Source: Croceibacterium salegens (lineage in GTDB: Bacteria; Pseudomonadota; Alphaproteobacteria; Sphingomonadales; Sphingomonadaceae). From it: a stretch of 64,000 bases of DNA. The notes beneath the pieces are model-generated. The model saw only the letters and a program-made list of their open reading frames with translations, had not been told where the DNA came from and made no database searches. Position numbers and translations under genes: made by a program. Shown here piece by piece: positions 16,102 through 24,230 of the stretch (position 1 is its first letter; every line of letters begins with the position of its first letter). The stretch covers positions 1 to 64,000 of the forward strand of contig NZ_WTYM01000031.1 in NCBI RefSeq assembly GCF_009827435.1, read 5' to 3'.

Positions 16102-17091
16102 CTAGTTGCCGGCCTGCTGCCGCGCGGTGCGGCTGTTGGGGCCGACCTGTGCGTAATAGTTGGTCACCCCGTCGGGATCGTTGAGCCATACGGTGACGAG
16201 GTCGAAACCGGCGAGCTTGTTGAGCGGCGTCTCCACCGCGATTCCGCGCGCCTTGGCCTTGGCGTCGGCCATCGGGGAATCGGTGACCACGTATTGAATC
16301 CCCGCGCTGCCGTTGTCGTGCCGCGATGTGTCGGGCGACTGATAAAGGTACAGCGTCGTCTCGCCATTGCGGAACGGGTAGAGTTCGAGCCCGGTCGTGG
16401 AGTCGGTAACCGCCGGCAGTTCGTCGAGCCCGACGAACTCGCGGTAGAACTTCCGGCTCACCGCCAGGTCGGACGCGGCGATGCCGACCCCGACGCCGTC
16501 GTTCGACCCGTCCTTGGCACCCGGCTCGATGACGATCTCGATCGGGAAGCCGCCCGGATCGTTCACCACCGCCGCTTCGGTGCCATCGGAGCGTTTCTGG
16601 AACATCGGAGCGTCGAATCCGGCGTCGCTGAAGCGCTTCATCAGCATGTGCTTGTCGGGATAGGTCAGGCGGAAGTAGCGAATGCCTGTGCCGCCCTTGA
16701 TCCCGCCGCTCATGTCGTAGAGCCGGTTGCCCTGCTGACCAGCGCTGAGCTTGATCTGCGCCCTGCCGACGCCGGTCAGCAGCATCTGCTGGGTCGCGGT
16801 AAGCTGGATCGGGCTGAGCGACTTGAGCGCCAGCGCCTCGGTGTAGAACTTGACCATCTCCGCCGTTTTTTCGCGCGGATAGCGGCGGAACACGTTCATC
16901 GCCTCCATCGCCATCAGGTCGCGGGTCGAGCTCATCAGCTGTTCCTGCGTCAGTTCGCCCGGCTTGTAGGCGAGGTCGCTGGCGACGTTCATCTGCGCGC
17001 CCTCGGGCGTCCTTACGACAGTGTCCTGCGCCGATGCGGCAGCCGGGATGACGATTGCGGCGCCAAGCAGCCCGCGGACGATAGACTTCAT
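16102..17091 (-). CDS. exported VOC (glyoxalase-fold) protein with two VOC modules
   Basis: The 329-residue product has a Sec signal (to PAAASAQ, about residue 22). Two tandem VOC-like modules follow. The first is roughly residues 60-195 (VKFYTEALALKSLS to DPGGFPIEIVIEPG) and the second roughly 200-325 (SRKFYREFVGLDELP to NDPDGVTNYYAQVG). The family covers ring-cleaving dioxygenases, glyoxalases and binding proteins. Metal ligands cannot be assigned with confidence, because the usual His/Glu positions are only partly present. A VOC protein exported to the periplasm is unusual. It is 37 bp downstream of a quinoprotein gene and shares its transcript. Confidence 0.85.
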   Translation of the reverse strand: MKSIVRGLLGAAIVIPAAASAQDTVVRTPEGAQMNVASDLAYKPGELTQEQLMSSTRDLMAMEAMNVFRRYPREKTAEMVKFYTEALALKSLSPIQLTATQQMLLTGVGRAQIKLSAGQQGNRLYDMSGGIKGGTGIRYFRLTYPDKHMLMKRFSDAGFDAPMFQKRSDGTEAAVVNDPGGFPIEIVIEPGAKDGSNDGVGVGIAASDLAVSRKFYREFVGLDELPAVTDSTTGLELYPFRNGETTLYLYQSPDTSRHDNGSAGIQYVVTDSPMADAKAKARGIAVETPLNKLAGFDLVTVWLNDPDGVTNYYAQVGPNSRTARQQAGN

Positions 17092-17128
17092 CGCATTCTC
17101 TCCAACTGCCGTCCGAATCTTCCTTGGC

Positions 17129-19081
17129 CTACTTCGGCAGGGCGAAAGTGACGAGCGATTCCATGTTGGCCGGCTTGCCGTCGTCGCGCCGCGACGAGGG
17201 GGCGAGGCTCGAACCCGAGGCGAGGATCGCGACGTACTGCCGCCCGTCCTTGCCCTGATAGCTGATCGGGATCGACAGCGCCGGGTACTCGAGCTGCTTC
17301 TCCCACAGGACCTTGCCGGTCTTCGCGTCGAAGGCGCGGAAGTAGCGGTCGCCGGTCGCGCCGATGAATACCAGGCCCCCGGCGGTCGCGGTCGGCCCTC
17401 CAGAGCCGTTGTTGGCGCCGGTGTCCTGCTTGCCCTTGGGCAGTTCCTCGGTGATGCCGAGCTTGCTCGCCCAGAGGATGTCGCCGGTATTTGCGTCGAC
17501 CGCGAGCAGGCGGCCCCACGGCGGCTTGAAGCACGGCAGGGTGACCTTGCGCCCGTCCTTTCCGGTGAAGGCGGCCATGAAACCCGAGTAGGCGCCGGGG
17601 CCGATCAGGCTTCCGCGGTCGTAGGGCTGGGTCGAGGTCGTGGTGCCGCGGCCATAGTCGCCCTTGGGGTCGCGCTTCTCGATCCAGCCGATCGAACCGC
17701 CCTCGCTGGTGTTGACGAAGACCACGCCCGTGCGCGGATCGGCAGCGCTGCCGCCCCACACCGAGCCGCCGTTGTGCGGCATGTTGATGGAGGAGAACGG
17801 CTTGCCGTTCACGTCCTTCTTCATGAAGAACGGGGTGAAGCTGCCGGCGTTGTAGAAGTTGCCGCCATAGCTATCGAGCAGCGCGTGGCAGGCGGCGACA
17901 TGTTCGGAGTTGGTATCCGCCTCGGTGACGATATCGCTCTTGTCCCAGAACCCGCGATTGAGCTGTTCGGGCTTCACCGGCACCGGCTGGGTCGGCGAAT
18001 ACCACTCGCCCGGCACGTCGGCCGAGGCGACCGGGCGCTCGGTCACCCCGAACACCGGCTTCCCGGCCTCGCGGTCGAGGATGTACATGAAGCCCGGCTT
18101 GCCGGTCTCGGCCAGCGCGTGGATCGTCTTCCCGTCCTTCTCGATATCCACCAGCACCGGCGGGGCAGGAAGGTCCCAGTCCCACAGGTCGTGATGGATG
18201 GTCTGGAAGTGCCACTTGTACTTGCCGGTCGTGGCGTCGACCGCGACGATCGAATTGCCAAACAGGTTCGCGCCCGGGCGGTCGCCGCCGTAGTAGTTGG
18301 GCGAGGGGCCGCCGATGGTCATGTAGATGGTGTCGGTCGCCGGGTCGGCCGTGGTGTACCATACCCACATGTTGGTGCCCGAACGGCCCTCGGTCTCGCC
18401 GTCCAGCCAGGTCTCGTGGCCGACTTCCCCCGGGTGTGGCACTGTATGGAACTGCCACAGCTTCTTGCCGGTGCGGGCATCGTAGGCCCGGCTGTCTCCC
18501 GATGGGCCGAAGGAATCCTCCTGCACCTGGGCGCCGAGCACCATCACGTTGCCGTAGATCGAGGGCGGATAGCCGTAGGGCGTGCCGTCGATCACCGACG
18601 AGCCGCCATCGCCGTAGCTGGCATCGAGGTCGCCGGTCTTCGGGTCGAGGGCGAATATCTTGCTGCCGGTCGAATAGAATATGCGCGGTCCAATCTCGCC
18701 GTCGCCCGGCCAGTAGCTGACCGCGCGGCGCACCAGCCCGTCGGTAACCGCGTGCCGCCACAGCTCTTCGCCGGTGCTGCCGTCGAGCGCGACCACGGCG
18801 TTGCCGAGCGGCAGGTACATGATCCCGTCGACGACGATCGGCACGGTGCCGCCGAGCAGGCCGGCCCCGCCATCGGGGCGCAGGCGGAACGACCATGCCT
18901 CTTCGAGCTTGCCGACGTTCTTCGTGTCGATCTGGTCGAGCGGGGAGAACCGGGTGCCTTCGAGGTCGCGGGCGTAGCGCGGCCAGTCGCCCTCCGAGGC
19001 CACGTTGTAGGGCTCCTCGGCCCCGGCGGTGAACGGCAGCATAACGGTTGCGACAAGCAGGGCTGCCAGGCGTTTCGACAT
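17129..19081 (-). CDS. PQQ-dependent dehydrogenase, soluble periplasmic quinoprotein
   Basis: ATG 19081 (MSKRLAALLV) follows a GAGGGAGA ribosome-binding site and begins a signal peptide cleaved near FTAGAEE. The 650-residue propeller is closest to the quinoprotein at 1328: both share NYYGGDRPG, GNSIVAVD or GNSVVAVD, a TGKYKWHFQT segment and HHDLWDWD (catalytic aspartate region, about 298-303). There is no haem site. The C-terminal region carries the TATAGGLVFIGATGD blade common to these enzymes. With the VOC gene behind it, it forms a two-gene operon. The promoter must lie in the 178 bp shared with the divergent TonB-like gene. Confidence 0.93.
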   Translation of the reverse strand: MSKRLAALLVATVMLPFTAGAEEPYNVASEGDWPRYARDLEGTRFSPLDQIDTKNVGKLEEAWSFRLRPDGGAGLLGGTVPIVVDGIMYLPLGNAVVALDGSTGEELWRHAVTDGLVRRAVSYWPGDGEIGPRIFYSTGSKIFALDPKTGDLDASYGDGGSSVIDGTPYGYPPSIYGNVMVLGAQVQEDSFGPSGDSRAYDARTGKKLWQFHTVPHPGEVGHETWLDGETEGRSGTNMWVWYTTADPATDTIYMTIGGPSPNYYGGDRPGANLFGNSIVAVDATTGKYKWHFQTIHHDLWDWDLPAPPVLVDIEKDGKTIHALAETGKPGFMYILDREAGKPVFGVTERPVASADVPGEWYSPTQPVPVKPEQLNRGFWDKSDIVTEADTNSEHVAACHALLDSYGGNFYNAGSFTPFFMKKDVNGKPFSSINMPHNGGSVWGGSAADPRTGVVFVNTSEGGSIGWIEKRDPKGDYGRGTTTSTQPYDRGSLIGPGAYSGFMAAFTGKDGRKVTLPCFKPPWGRLLAVDANTGDILWASKLGITEELPKGKQDTGANNGSGGPTATAGGLVFIGATGDRYFRAFDAKTGKVLWEKQLEYPALSIPISYQGKDGRQYVAILASGSSLAPSSRRDDGKPANMESLVTFALPK

Positions 19082-19259
19082 TGGTATCTCCCTCCGGACG
19101 CCGGCTCGTCCCATCCAAGGTCCCCCGGCGCCTCGTTCCTGGTAGGGCTACCGTCTCGGTCCCGAGCGCGCAACTGGATTGCAAGCTAACGATTTTCGCC
19201 GCGACGTCTGCTAACACTGCCGGGCACCGGCGCGGGGGCTGCGCGTTGCAGGGGGTGAC

Positions 19260-19988
19260 GTGAGCGAGACGATCCGATCCGAGCAGGCGACGAAGTTCAC
19301 CGAGCGCCGGCGCAGGCCGCGCTGGGGCGCGCTCGTGCTCATCGGCCTGGCGCACGTGCTGGTCCTGTTCGGGCTGGCCCGTGCCTTCGCTCCCGACTTC
19401 ACCGCCGCGGTGGTCGAGCAGGCGACTTCGGGGTTCATGGTGACGGTCTATACCCCGCCCCCTGCCGAACCGAGCCCCGACGAGGGCGCGTCGGGTGAGG
19501 AGGCCAAGGAGGCCAAGGCAAAGGACGTCGCCGTCCCGCCGAAGCCCAAGCCGAAAAAAACCGATGCGCCCAAGGCGGCATCGACCGGCAAGGCCAACGA
19601 TTCCGGCGCGCGCGACCAGGGCTCTGGGACCGGGGCCGGCGGGCCGGGCGATGGCACCGGCAGCGGGAATGGTGGTCAGGGATCCGGCGGCGGGATCGCG
19701 GCCGGGCCATCGGTGAGGTCCGGCGAACTCAACCAGGCCCGCGACTTCCCCGTGCCCGATGGCGGGCGGCAGGCGCGGTTCGGCAAGTCGGTGACCGTCT
19801 ACTTCACCGTCACGACCGACGGCCGGGCACGCAACTGCACCGTGGCGCGCACGGAGGTCGATGCGGCAACCGCGGCGCGCGTCTGCCCGCTGGTGGAGGA
19901 AAAGATCCGCTTCAACCCTGCCACCAGGGCGGACGGGACTCCGGTCGAGGCGCGCTACGGATACCGGGTCGATTTCAGCGCCAAGTGA
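19260..19988 (+). CDS. TonB-like energy transducer protein
   Basis: The start is GTG 19260. The 242-residue product has the TonB layout: a short basic cytoplasmic start, one transmembrane helix (about residues 22-43, GALVLIGLAHVLVLFGLARA) and a Pro/Lys-rich periplasmic spacer (PPKPKPKK). A glycine/serine-rich stretch follows, then a C-terminal TonB domain (about 165-242, ending RYGYRVDFSAK). Two cysteines in that domain (RNCTVA and RVCPLV) could form a disulfide. It would link the proton-motive ExbB/ExbD complex to outer-membrane receptors. exbB and exbD are not nearby. The next gene starts within 50 bp on the same strand. Confidence 0.82.
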   Translation: MSETIRSEQATKFTERRRRPRWGALVLIGLAHVLVLFGLARAFAPDFTAAVVEQATSGFMVTVYTPPPAEPSPDEGASGEEAKEAKAKDVAVPPKPKPKKTDAPKAASTGKANDSGARDQGSGTGAGGPGDGTGSGNGGQGSGGGIAAGPSVRSGELNQARDFPVPDGGRQARFGKSVTVYFTVTTDGRARNCTVARTEVDAATAARVCPLVEEKIRFNPATRADGTPVEARYGYRVDFSAK

Positions 19989-20032
19989 CTGGCGTCTTGC
20001 ACGAAACGCCCGAATCCCCGAGTGAGCGGTTG

Positions 20033-21064
20033 ATGAGCAAGATCACTCCGGTCGTGCTGTGCGGCGGCAGCGGAACCCGCCTTTGGCCGCGCAGCCGCAA
20101 GGCCATGCCCAAGCCGTTCCTGCCGCTGGTCGGCGAGCAGACGATGTTCGAGGGGACGCTGTCCCGCTGTGCCGACCCCGACCAGTTTGCAACGCCGGTC
20201 ATTGTTACGGGCAGCGCTCACATGGAACATGTCGAAGCGCAATCCGCAGGCAGCGGGGCGGCCGTTATCGTCGAGCCCGAGGCGAAGAACACTGCCGCCG
20301 CCATCGCGCTGGCTGCGCACCGCCTCGATCCTGATGCGGTCATGCTGGTCTGCCCCAGCGACCACCATATCGCCGATGTGCCGGCCTTTCGCGCCGCGGC
20401 TGCTGCTGCGGCGAAGCTGGCGGCGCAGGACTGGCTGGTCGCCTTCGGCATTGTCCCGACGGCGCCCGAGACCGGCTACGGCTACCTGCTGCAGGGCGAG
20501 CCGCTCGATGGCGGCCGCCGCATCGAGCGCTTCGTCGAGAAGCCCGATCTCGAACGGGCGCAGCAGTTCCTTGCCGACGGCAATTACAGCTGGAACGGCG
20601 GCATCTTCGCTTTTCGCGCCGGGTTTTTCCTCGCCGAGCTGGCCCGGCATCGCCCTGCACTGGCCGAGGCGGTCGCGGCGGCGGTCGCGGGCGGCCGCGA
20701 GGACGGCGCGCGGTTCCATCCCGATCCCGCCCCTTTTGCGGCCATCGAAGGCGAATCGGTCGACTACGCGGTGATGGAGGAGACCGACCGCTCGGCGATG
20801 GTCCCGGCCGCGATGGGTTGGTCGGACATCGGCAGCTGGGCTGCGCTGCGCGATGCGACCGATGCCGACGGCGATGGCAATTCGGTGCGCGGCCGCGCCG
20901 AACTGGTCGATTGCAGCGGCGTCTTCGTCGACAGCGACGGTCCGCGCGTCTCGGTCATCGGCCTTACCGATGTCGCCATCGTCGTCGACGGCGACGAAGT
21001 GCTGGTCACGACGATGGACGGCGCGCAGAAAGTCGGCAAACTCGGCGGCGCGGCCAACCAGTAG
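20033..21064 (+). CDS. manC: mannose-1-phosphate guanylyltransferase
   Basis: ATG 20033 gives MSKITPVVLCGGSGTRLWP, the expected N-terminus with the GGSGTRLWPRSRK nucleotide-binding signature. A GTG overlapping the previous stop (19985) would add 16 residues without family support. The 343-residue product has PSDHHI, a GYGYL segment and the FVEKPD motif of sugar nucleotidyltransferases. It lacks the C-terminal phosphomannose isomerase domain, so it is the short, single-function form. It makes GDP-mannose from mannose-1-phosphate and GTP for polysaccharide or glycan synthesis. No glycosyltransferase cluster adjoins it. Confidence 0.88.
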   Translation: MSKITPVVLCGGSGTRLWPRSRKAMPKPFLPLVGEQTMFEGTLSRCADPDQFATPVIVTGSAHMEHVEAQSAGSGAAVIVEPEAKNTAAAIALAAHRLDPDAVMLVCPSDHHIADVPAFRAAAAAAAKLAAQDWLVAFGIVPTAPETGYGYLLQGEPLDGGRRIERFVEKPDLERAQQFLADGNYSWNGGIFAFRAGFFLAELARHRPALAEAVAAAVAGGREDGARFHPDPAPFAAIEGESVDYAVMEETDRSAMVPAAMGWSDIGSWAALRDATDADGDGNSVRGRAELVDCSGVFVDSDGPRVSVIGLTDVAIVVDGDEVLVTTMDGAQKVGKLGGAANQ

Positions 21065-21084
21065 CGACCGCCTGGAGCAACGCC

Positions 21085-21525
21085 ATGATCGCCCAGACTA
21101 TCCAGCTCGCGCTCGCCCCGGTGTTCATGCTGGTGGCCATCGGCAACATCATGAACATCCTCTCGACCCGGCTCGGCCGGGTCGTCGACCGCTCGCGGCA
21201 GCTGCAGGATCGCCACGTCGAGACCGAGGGCCCCGAGCACGACAGGGTGGTGCGCGAAATCCGCCTGATCGACCGCCGCATCGCCTTCATCGGCAAGGCG
21301 ATCCGCCTGCTGGTCTCCGCCGGCCTCTGCGTCGGGCTGGTGGTCACGCTGCTGTTCATCGAGGAATTCATCGGCGTGAACATGCAGGCGGTGGTGGCGG
21401 GCGTGTTCCTGCTCGCCATCGTGCTGATCATGTGGGCGCTGCTGCTGTTCCTGCGCGAAACCCGCGAGGCCACCGAGGCGCTGCGGATTCCCGAGACCTA
21501 TCTCGAGCTGGAGCGCAAGCTCTAG
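21085..21525 (+). CDS. DUF2721 membrane protein
   Basis: ATG 21085 lies 20 bp after manC, with GGAG upstream. The 146-residue product begins MIAQTIQLALAPVFMLVAIG, a typical DUF2721 start. NILSTRLGRVVDRSRQLQ and a basic helical loop follow. Two further hydrophobic helices (LLVSAGLCVGLVVTLLF and VAGVFLLAIVLIMWALLLFL) end in a charged tail. No function is established for the family. It is an inner-membrane protein with three helices and is likely co-transcribed with manC. Confidence 0.85.
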   Translation: MIAQTIQLALAPVFMLVAIGNIMNILSTRLGRVVDRSRQLQDRHVETEGPEHDRVVREIRLIDRRIAFIGKAIRLLVSAGLCVGLVVTLLFIEEFIGVNMQAVVAGVFLLAIVLIMWALLLFLRETREATEALRIPETYLELERKL

Positions 21526-21829
21526 GGCCGACTCGGAAGGCTCGGGAAGGGCCGGGCCAGGGTCACAAAGTTCTCAGGTGAGAACCTGACGCATTTCAAA
21601 AAAATTAAGATATCTCAATAGGTTAGATGGGAAAGGTCACAAATTGGCGGGGTCTCATCACCGGTGTGCGAAGAAAATTCCCGCGGTCCGCGCGTCCCCG
21701 CCGGGCAGGGCCTTGGCAGGGGGCGAAGAGGCGAAGGGCGTCGGCAGGATCCTAGACAGATCACCGCCGTGTAGGAAAGCGCTTTCGGCTCGACGAACGG
21801 AGAGCCGTCGTCGGCAAGCTCGATCCGAC
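21526..21829. other. 304-bp intergenic region with AT-rich island
   Basis: No coding frame here is convincing. The gap lies between convergent genes. It contains a palindrome at 21570-21585, then an unusually A/T-rich stretch (about 21594-21630) in an otherwise GC-rich sequence. GGTCACAAA occurs twice, at 21561-21569 and 21638-21646. A small RNA or an orphan promoter is possible, but nothing confirms it. Confidence 0.4.
21570..21585. repeat. perfect palindrome GTTCTCA-GG-TGAGAAC
   Basis: Seven-base arms (21570-21576 and 21579-21585) flank a GG centre. It lies 45 bp after the DUF2721 stop. No T run follows directly, so a protein-binding site or an RNA hairpin is as likely as a terminator. Confidence 0.5.
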
Positions 21830-22138
21830 CTAGTCCTTCGGCGCGGCGATCATCTTCTGGCCCGACTGCTCGATTGCACCCCGGACCATCGGTTCCATGA
21901 AGCCGAGCGCTGCAGGCAGGTCGATCACGAACACGACCTGGCCGTCTTCGATCTGCACCTGGCCGCGGACTTGCTGGCCGAGAGCGCCGATGGCCATTTC
22001 CATCGTGTCCTCGTTGAGCCAGTTGGTGTGAACTTCGGCCACCCCGCCGGGAACGTGGTCGGCGATCTTGTGGCTGTTGTCGCGCAGTCGCTGGCGCACC
22101 GTGGCACGGTCGAGGTGGTGCGGAATGGCGACTTGCAT
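21830..22138 (-). CDS. polyhydroxyalkanoic acid system family protein
   Basis: ATG 22138 overlaps the upstream TGA (ATGA). The 102-residue product starts MQVAIPHHLDRATVRQRL and contains NWLNEDTMEMAIGALGQQV and VRGQVQIEDGQVVFVIDLP. These fit the small PHA_gran_rgn family, found in PHA granule regions and elsewhere. It is a soluble alpha/beta protein with no signal peptide. No PHA synthase or depolymerase is in the window, so a direct PHA role is not supported by context. It is the last of three coupled genes downstream of telA. Confidence 0.75.
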   Translation of the reverse strand: MQVAIPHHLDRATVRQRLRDNSHKIADHVPGGVAEVHTNWLNEDTMEMAIGALGQQVRGQVQIEDGQVVFVIDLPAALGFMEPMVRGAIEQSGQKMIAAPKD

Positions 22139-22881
22139 CAATTGTTCTCCGAAACGGGTTCGTCGGTCTCGCCATAGCGATAGCCGAGATAGCGGGTGCG
22201 GATGGCGAGGTCGTCGAGCGACCCTTCGGCCAGTTGCCGGGTGACGTGATCGATCTCGCCGCTGATCTTGCCGAGGCTTTCGACCAGCTGTTCGTCGGGT
22301 GTCGAGCCGGCGCGCTTTTCGCCGCGCAGGTTCGCCGGGATGCGCCGGTAGGCGTCGACCATCTCGGGCAGGTGTTCGCCGACCAGCTTGCGCGTTTCCT
22401 GCGCCGCCGGGTGCGACTGGTCGATCGTCTCGAGCTGGAGTCCCAGCGCGTCGAGCTGGGTCCCGATCTGGTCGACCAGCGTGATCGCCAGTGGGGGCAG
22501 GGCGGGGCGCTGGTTCTCGAGCCACAGCTCGGTCCGCGCCACCATCTGCCGCACGTCACCCTTGTTGAGGTCGCCGCGCTGCGGAACCTTCATGCGCGGA
22601 AACTTGCCGAAGATGAATCCGGCCGCGAGCAAGGCCATGAACGTCAGGACGATGCCGGTGAAGCCTATCCCGTCGATGACGATCCCCGCGATAACCGAGA
22701 AGGCGAAGATGCCCGCCGCCGCATAGGCGATGTTGCGCAGCTTCTTGAGCTGGAACTCGCGCCGCATCCGCCGGCTGCCTTCGCCGATCGGCTGCAAGCG
22801 CCGGCCCCCGGCGCGGTTATGCGCCAGCGAGCGGCTGGCTGCCGCCATGATCTCCTGCGAATTTCCGGTGCTGTCGGCCAT
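22138..22881 (-). CDS. membrane protein of TelA operon, unknown function
   Basis: ATG 22881 (MADSTGNSQEIM) overlaps the TelA stop (ATGA). The 247-residue product has a basic N-terminal region, two adjacent transmembrane helices (about residues 47-90, NIAYAAAGIFAFSVIAGIV and GFTGIVLTFMALLAAGFIFG) and a long helical cytoplasmic tail. The tail contains TQLDALGLQLETIDQSHPAAQETRKL and resembles proteins linked to TelA (XpaC-like 5-bromo-4-chloroindolyl phosphate hydrolysis proteins), but the match is weak. Coupling to TelA suggests that the two products act together at the membrane. Confidence 0.7.
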   Translation of the reverse strand: MADSTGNSQEIMAAASRSLAHNRAGGRRLQPIGEGSRRMRREFQLKKLRNIAYAAAGIFAFSVIAGIVIDGIGFTGIVLTFMALLAAGFIFGKFPRMKVPQRGDLNKGDVRQMVARTELWLENQRPALPPLAITLVDQIGTQLDALGLQLETIDQSHPAAQETRKLVGEHLPEMVDAYRRIPANLRGEKRAGSTPDEQLVESLGKISGEIDHVTRQLAEGSLDDLAIRTRYLGYRYGETDEPVSENN

Positions 22882-24110
22882 CAGCCCTCCAGCGACAGCA
22901 GCGAGGACTGGTTGGTCAGCTTCGACGCCTGGTTCTGACCCTCGGCGCGGGCGATGTAGCCTTTCGACTTCTCGACTTCCTTGCCCAGCGTTTCGACCGT
23001 CTGCTTCATGCTTTCGAGCGCGCGAACCTTGAAATTGTCGACCTCGTCCATCGTGTCGTAGATGTTCTGGAAGGCGCGCTGCAGTGTCTCGATCGGGATC
23101 GTGCTGCTCGCCGCCTGCTCGTGGATCTTGCCGGTCTGGTCGCGCAGCATCGCGCTGGTCGAATCGATGATACCGGCGGTGGTCTGGTTGAGCTGGGTAA
23201 TCTGGCTCAGCACCAGCCGCTGGTTGGTCATCGCCTCGGCCACGGTCACCGCGGTGCGCAGCGCGCCGACCGTGGTCGTGCTGGCGCGGTCGACGCCCTT
23301 GACCAGTTCGACGTTGTTCTTCTTCACTAGGTCGAGCGCGAGGTAGCCCTGCACGCTGACCGCCATCTGGGTGTAGAGATCCTGCGTGCGCTGGCGCACG
23401 TAGAACAGCGCGCTTTCGCGGATCGCCTTGGCCTTGGCCGGATCGATCGCGTCGAGTTCGGCTGCCTTTTCCTCGAGCCGTTCGTCGAGCGTCTTGGAGA
23501 TGTGAACCATCTGCTCGAGGTTGCCCATCGCTTCCCACAGCTTCTGCCGTTCGACGTCGATGGCGGCGTTGTCCATCAGCAGCTCGTCCTTGCCGCTCGA
23601 CAGGTGGCCGAGGATCGACTGGATGTGCGTCTGCGCGCTCTGGTAGCGGCGGAAGTAGCTCGTCAGCTTGTTGCCGAACGGGATGATGCCGAGGAACTTC
23701 TTGCCCCCGCTCTGCGCCCCGTTCCTGCCCGGGTCGAGGTCTTCCACGACCTTGCGCAGTTCGGACAGGTTGGCGCCGACGCCCGAATCCTTGTCCATCG
23801 CCTTGATCGGCCGATCGAGGAAGCGGTTCGACATCCCTGCCGCGGCGGCGATTTCCTTGCGCCCCATGTTGGTGATCTGGTCGACTTTCTTGCCGAACTC
23901 GGGCGAGTTGGCGTCGAGCGCGACGAGTTCGGTGACGAACCCGTCGACCTTTTCCTCGAGCTTCGATTTCTTTTCGGCATCGACCGGCACCAGCCCGGCT
24001 GCCTTCTCGGCCGTGACGACCGGCACCGGGTCGGGCGGCGTCAGGTGCAGCGCGGTGTCGGTCTTCGTCGCAGTGGCGGTCGGTGCAGTTTCGGCCATGG
24101 CGCTCGTCAT
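22881..24110 (-). CDS. toxic anion resistance protein, TelA family
   Basis: The 409-residue protein is soluble and strongly helical, without signal or membrane segments. It carries TelA features: MSNRFLDRPIKAM, FGNKLTSYFRRYQSAQTHIQ, DNAAIDVERQKLWEAM and LRTAVTVAEAMTNQRLVLSQI. TelA proteins were named for tellurite resistance, but their biochemical role is unsettled. The start could be 24110, where GGGAGA abuts the ATG, or 24098 (MAETAP), which has better spacing. It leads a three-gene operon and is divergent from the DUF389 gene at 24231. Confidence 0.87.
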   Translation of the reverse strand: MTSAMAETAPTATATKTDTALHLTPPDPVPVVTAEKAAGLVPVDAEKKSKLEEKVDGFVTELVALDANSPEFGKKVDQITNMGRKEIAAAAGMSNRFLDRPIKAMDKDSGVGANLSELRKVVEDLDPGRNGAQSGGKKFLGIIPFGNKLTSYFRRYQSAQTHIQSILGHLSSGKDELLMDNAAIDVERQKLWEAMGNLEQMVHISKTLDERLEEKAAELDAIDPAKAKAIRESALFYVRQRTQDLYTQMAVSVQGYLALDLVKKNNVELVKGVDRASTTTVGALRTAVTVAEAMTNQRLVLSQITQLNQTTAGIIDSTSAMLRDQTGKIHEQAASSTIPIETLQRAFQNIYDTMDEVDNFKVRALESMKQTVETLGKEVEKSKGYIARAEGQNQASKLTNQSSLLSLEG

Positions 24111-24230
24111 TCTCCCTCGTATCTCGTCACTGTATTAGGTGCGCAAGACACGTGTTTCAAGTCAGGGCAGTATGGCCGCAGCCCGCCCGGCGACAAAGCC
24201 CTTTTGCATGCAGTGCCGAGCGGGTAACCC

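Noticed and set aside
17021-19189. Long plus-strand open frame opposite the quinoprotein at 17129, and similar ones at 1739-3319 and 6960-8861
   Set aside because: Composition is typical of antisense frames, and the opposite strand encodes a complete quinoprotein with all motifs.
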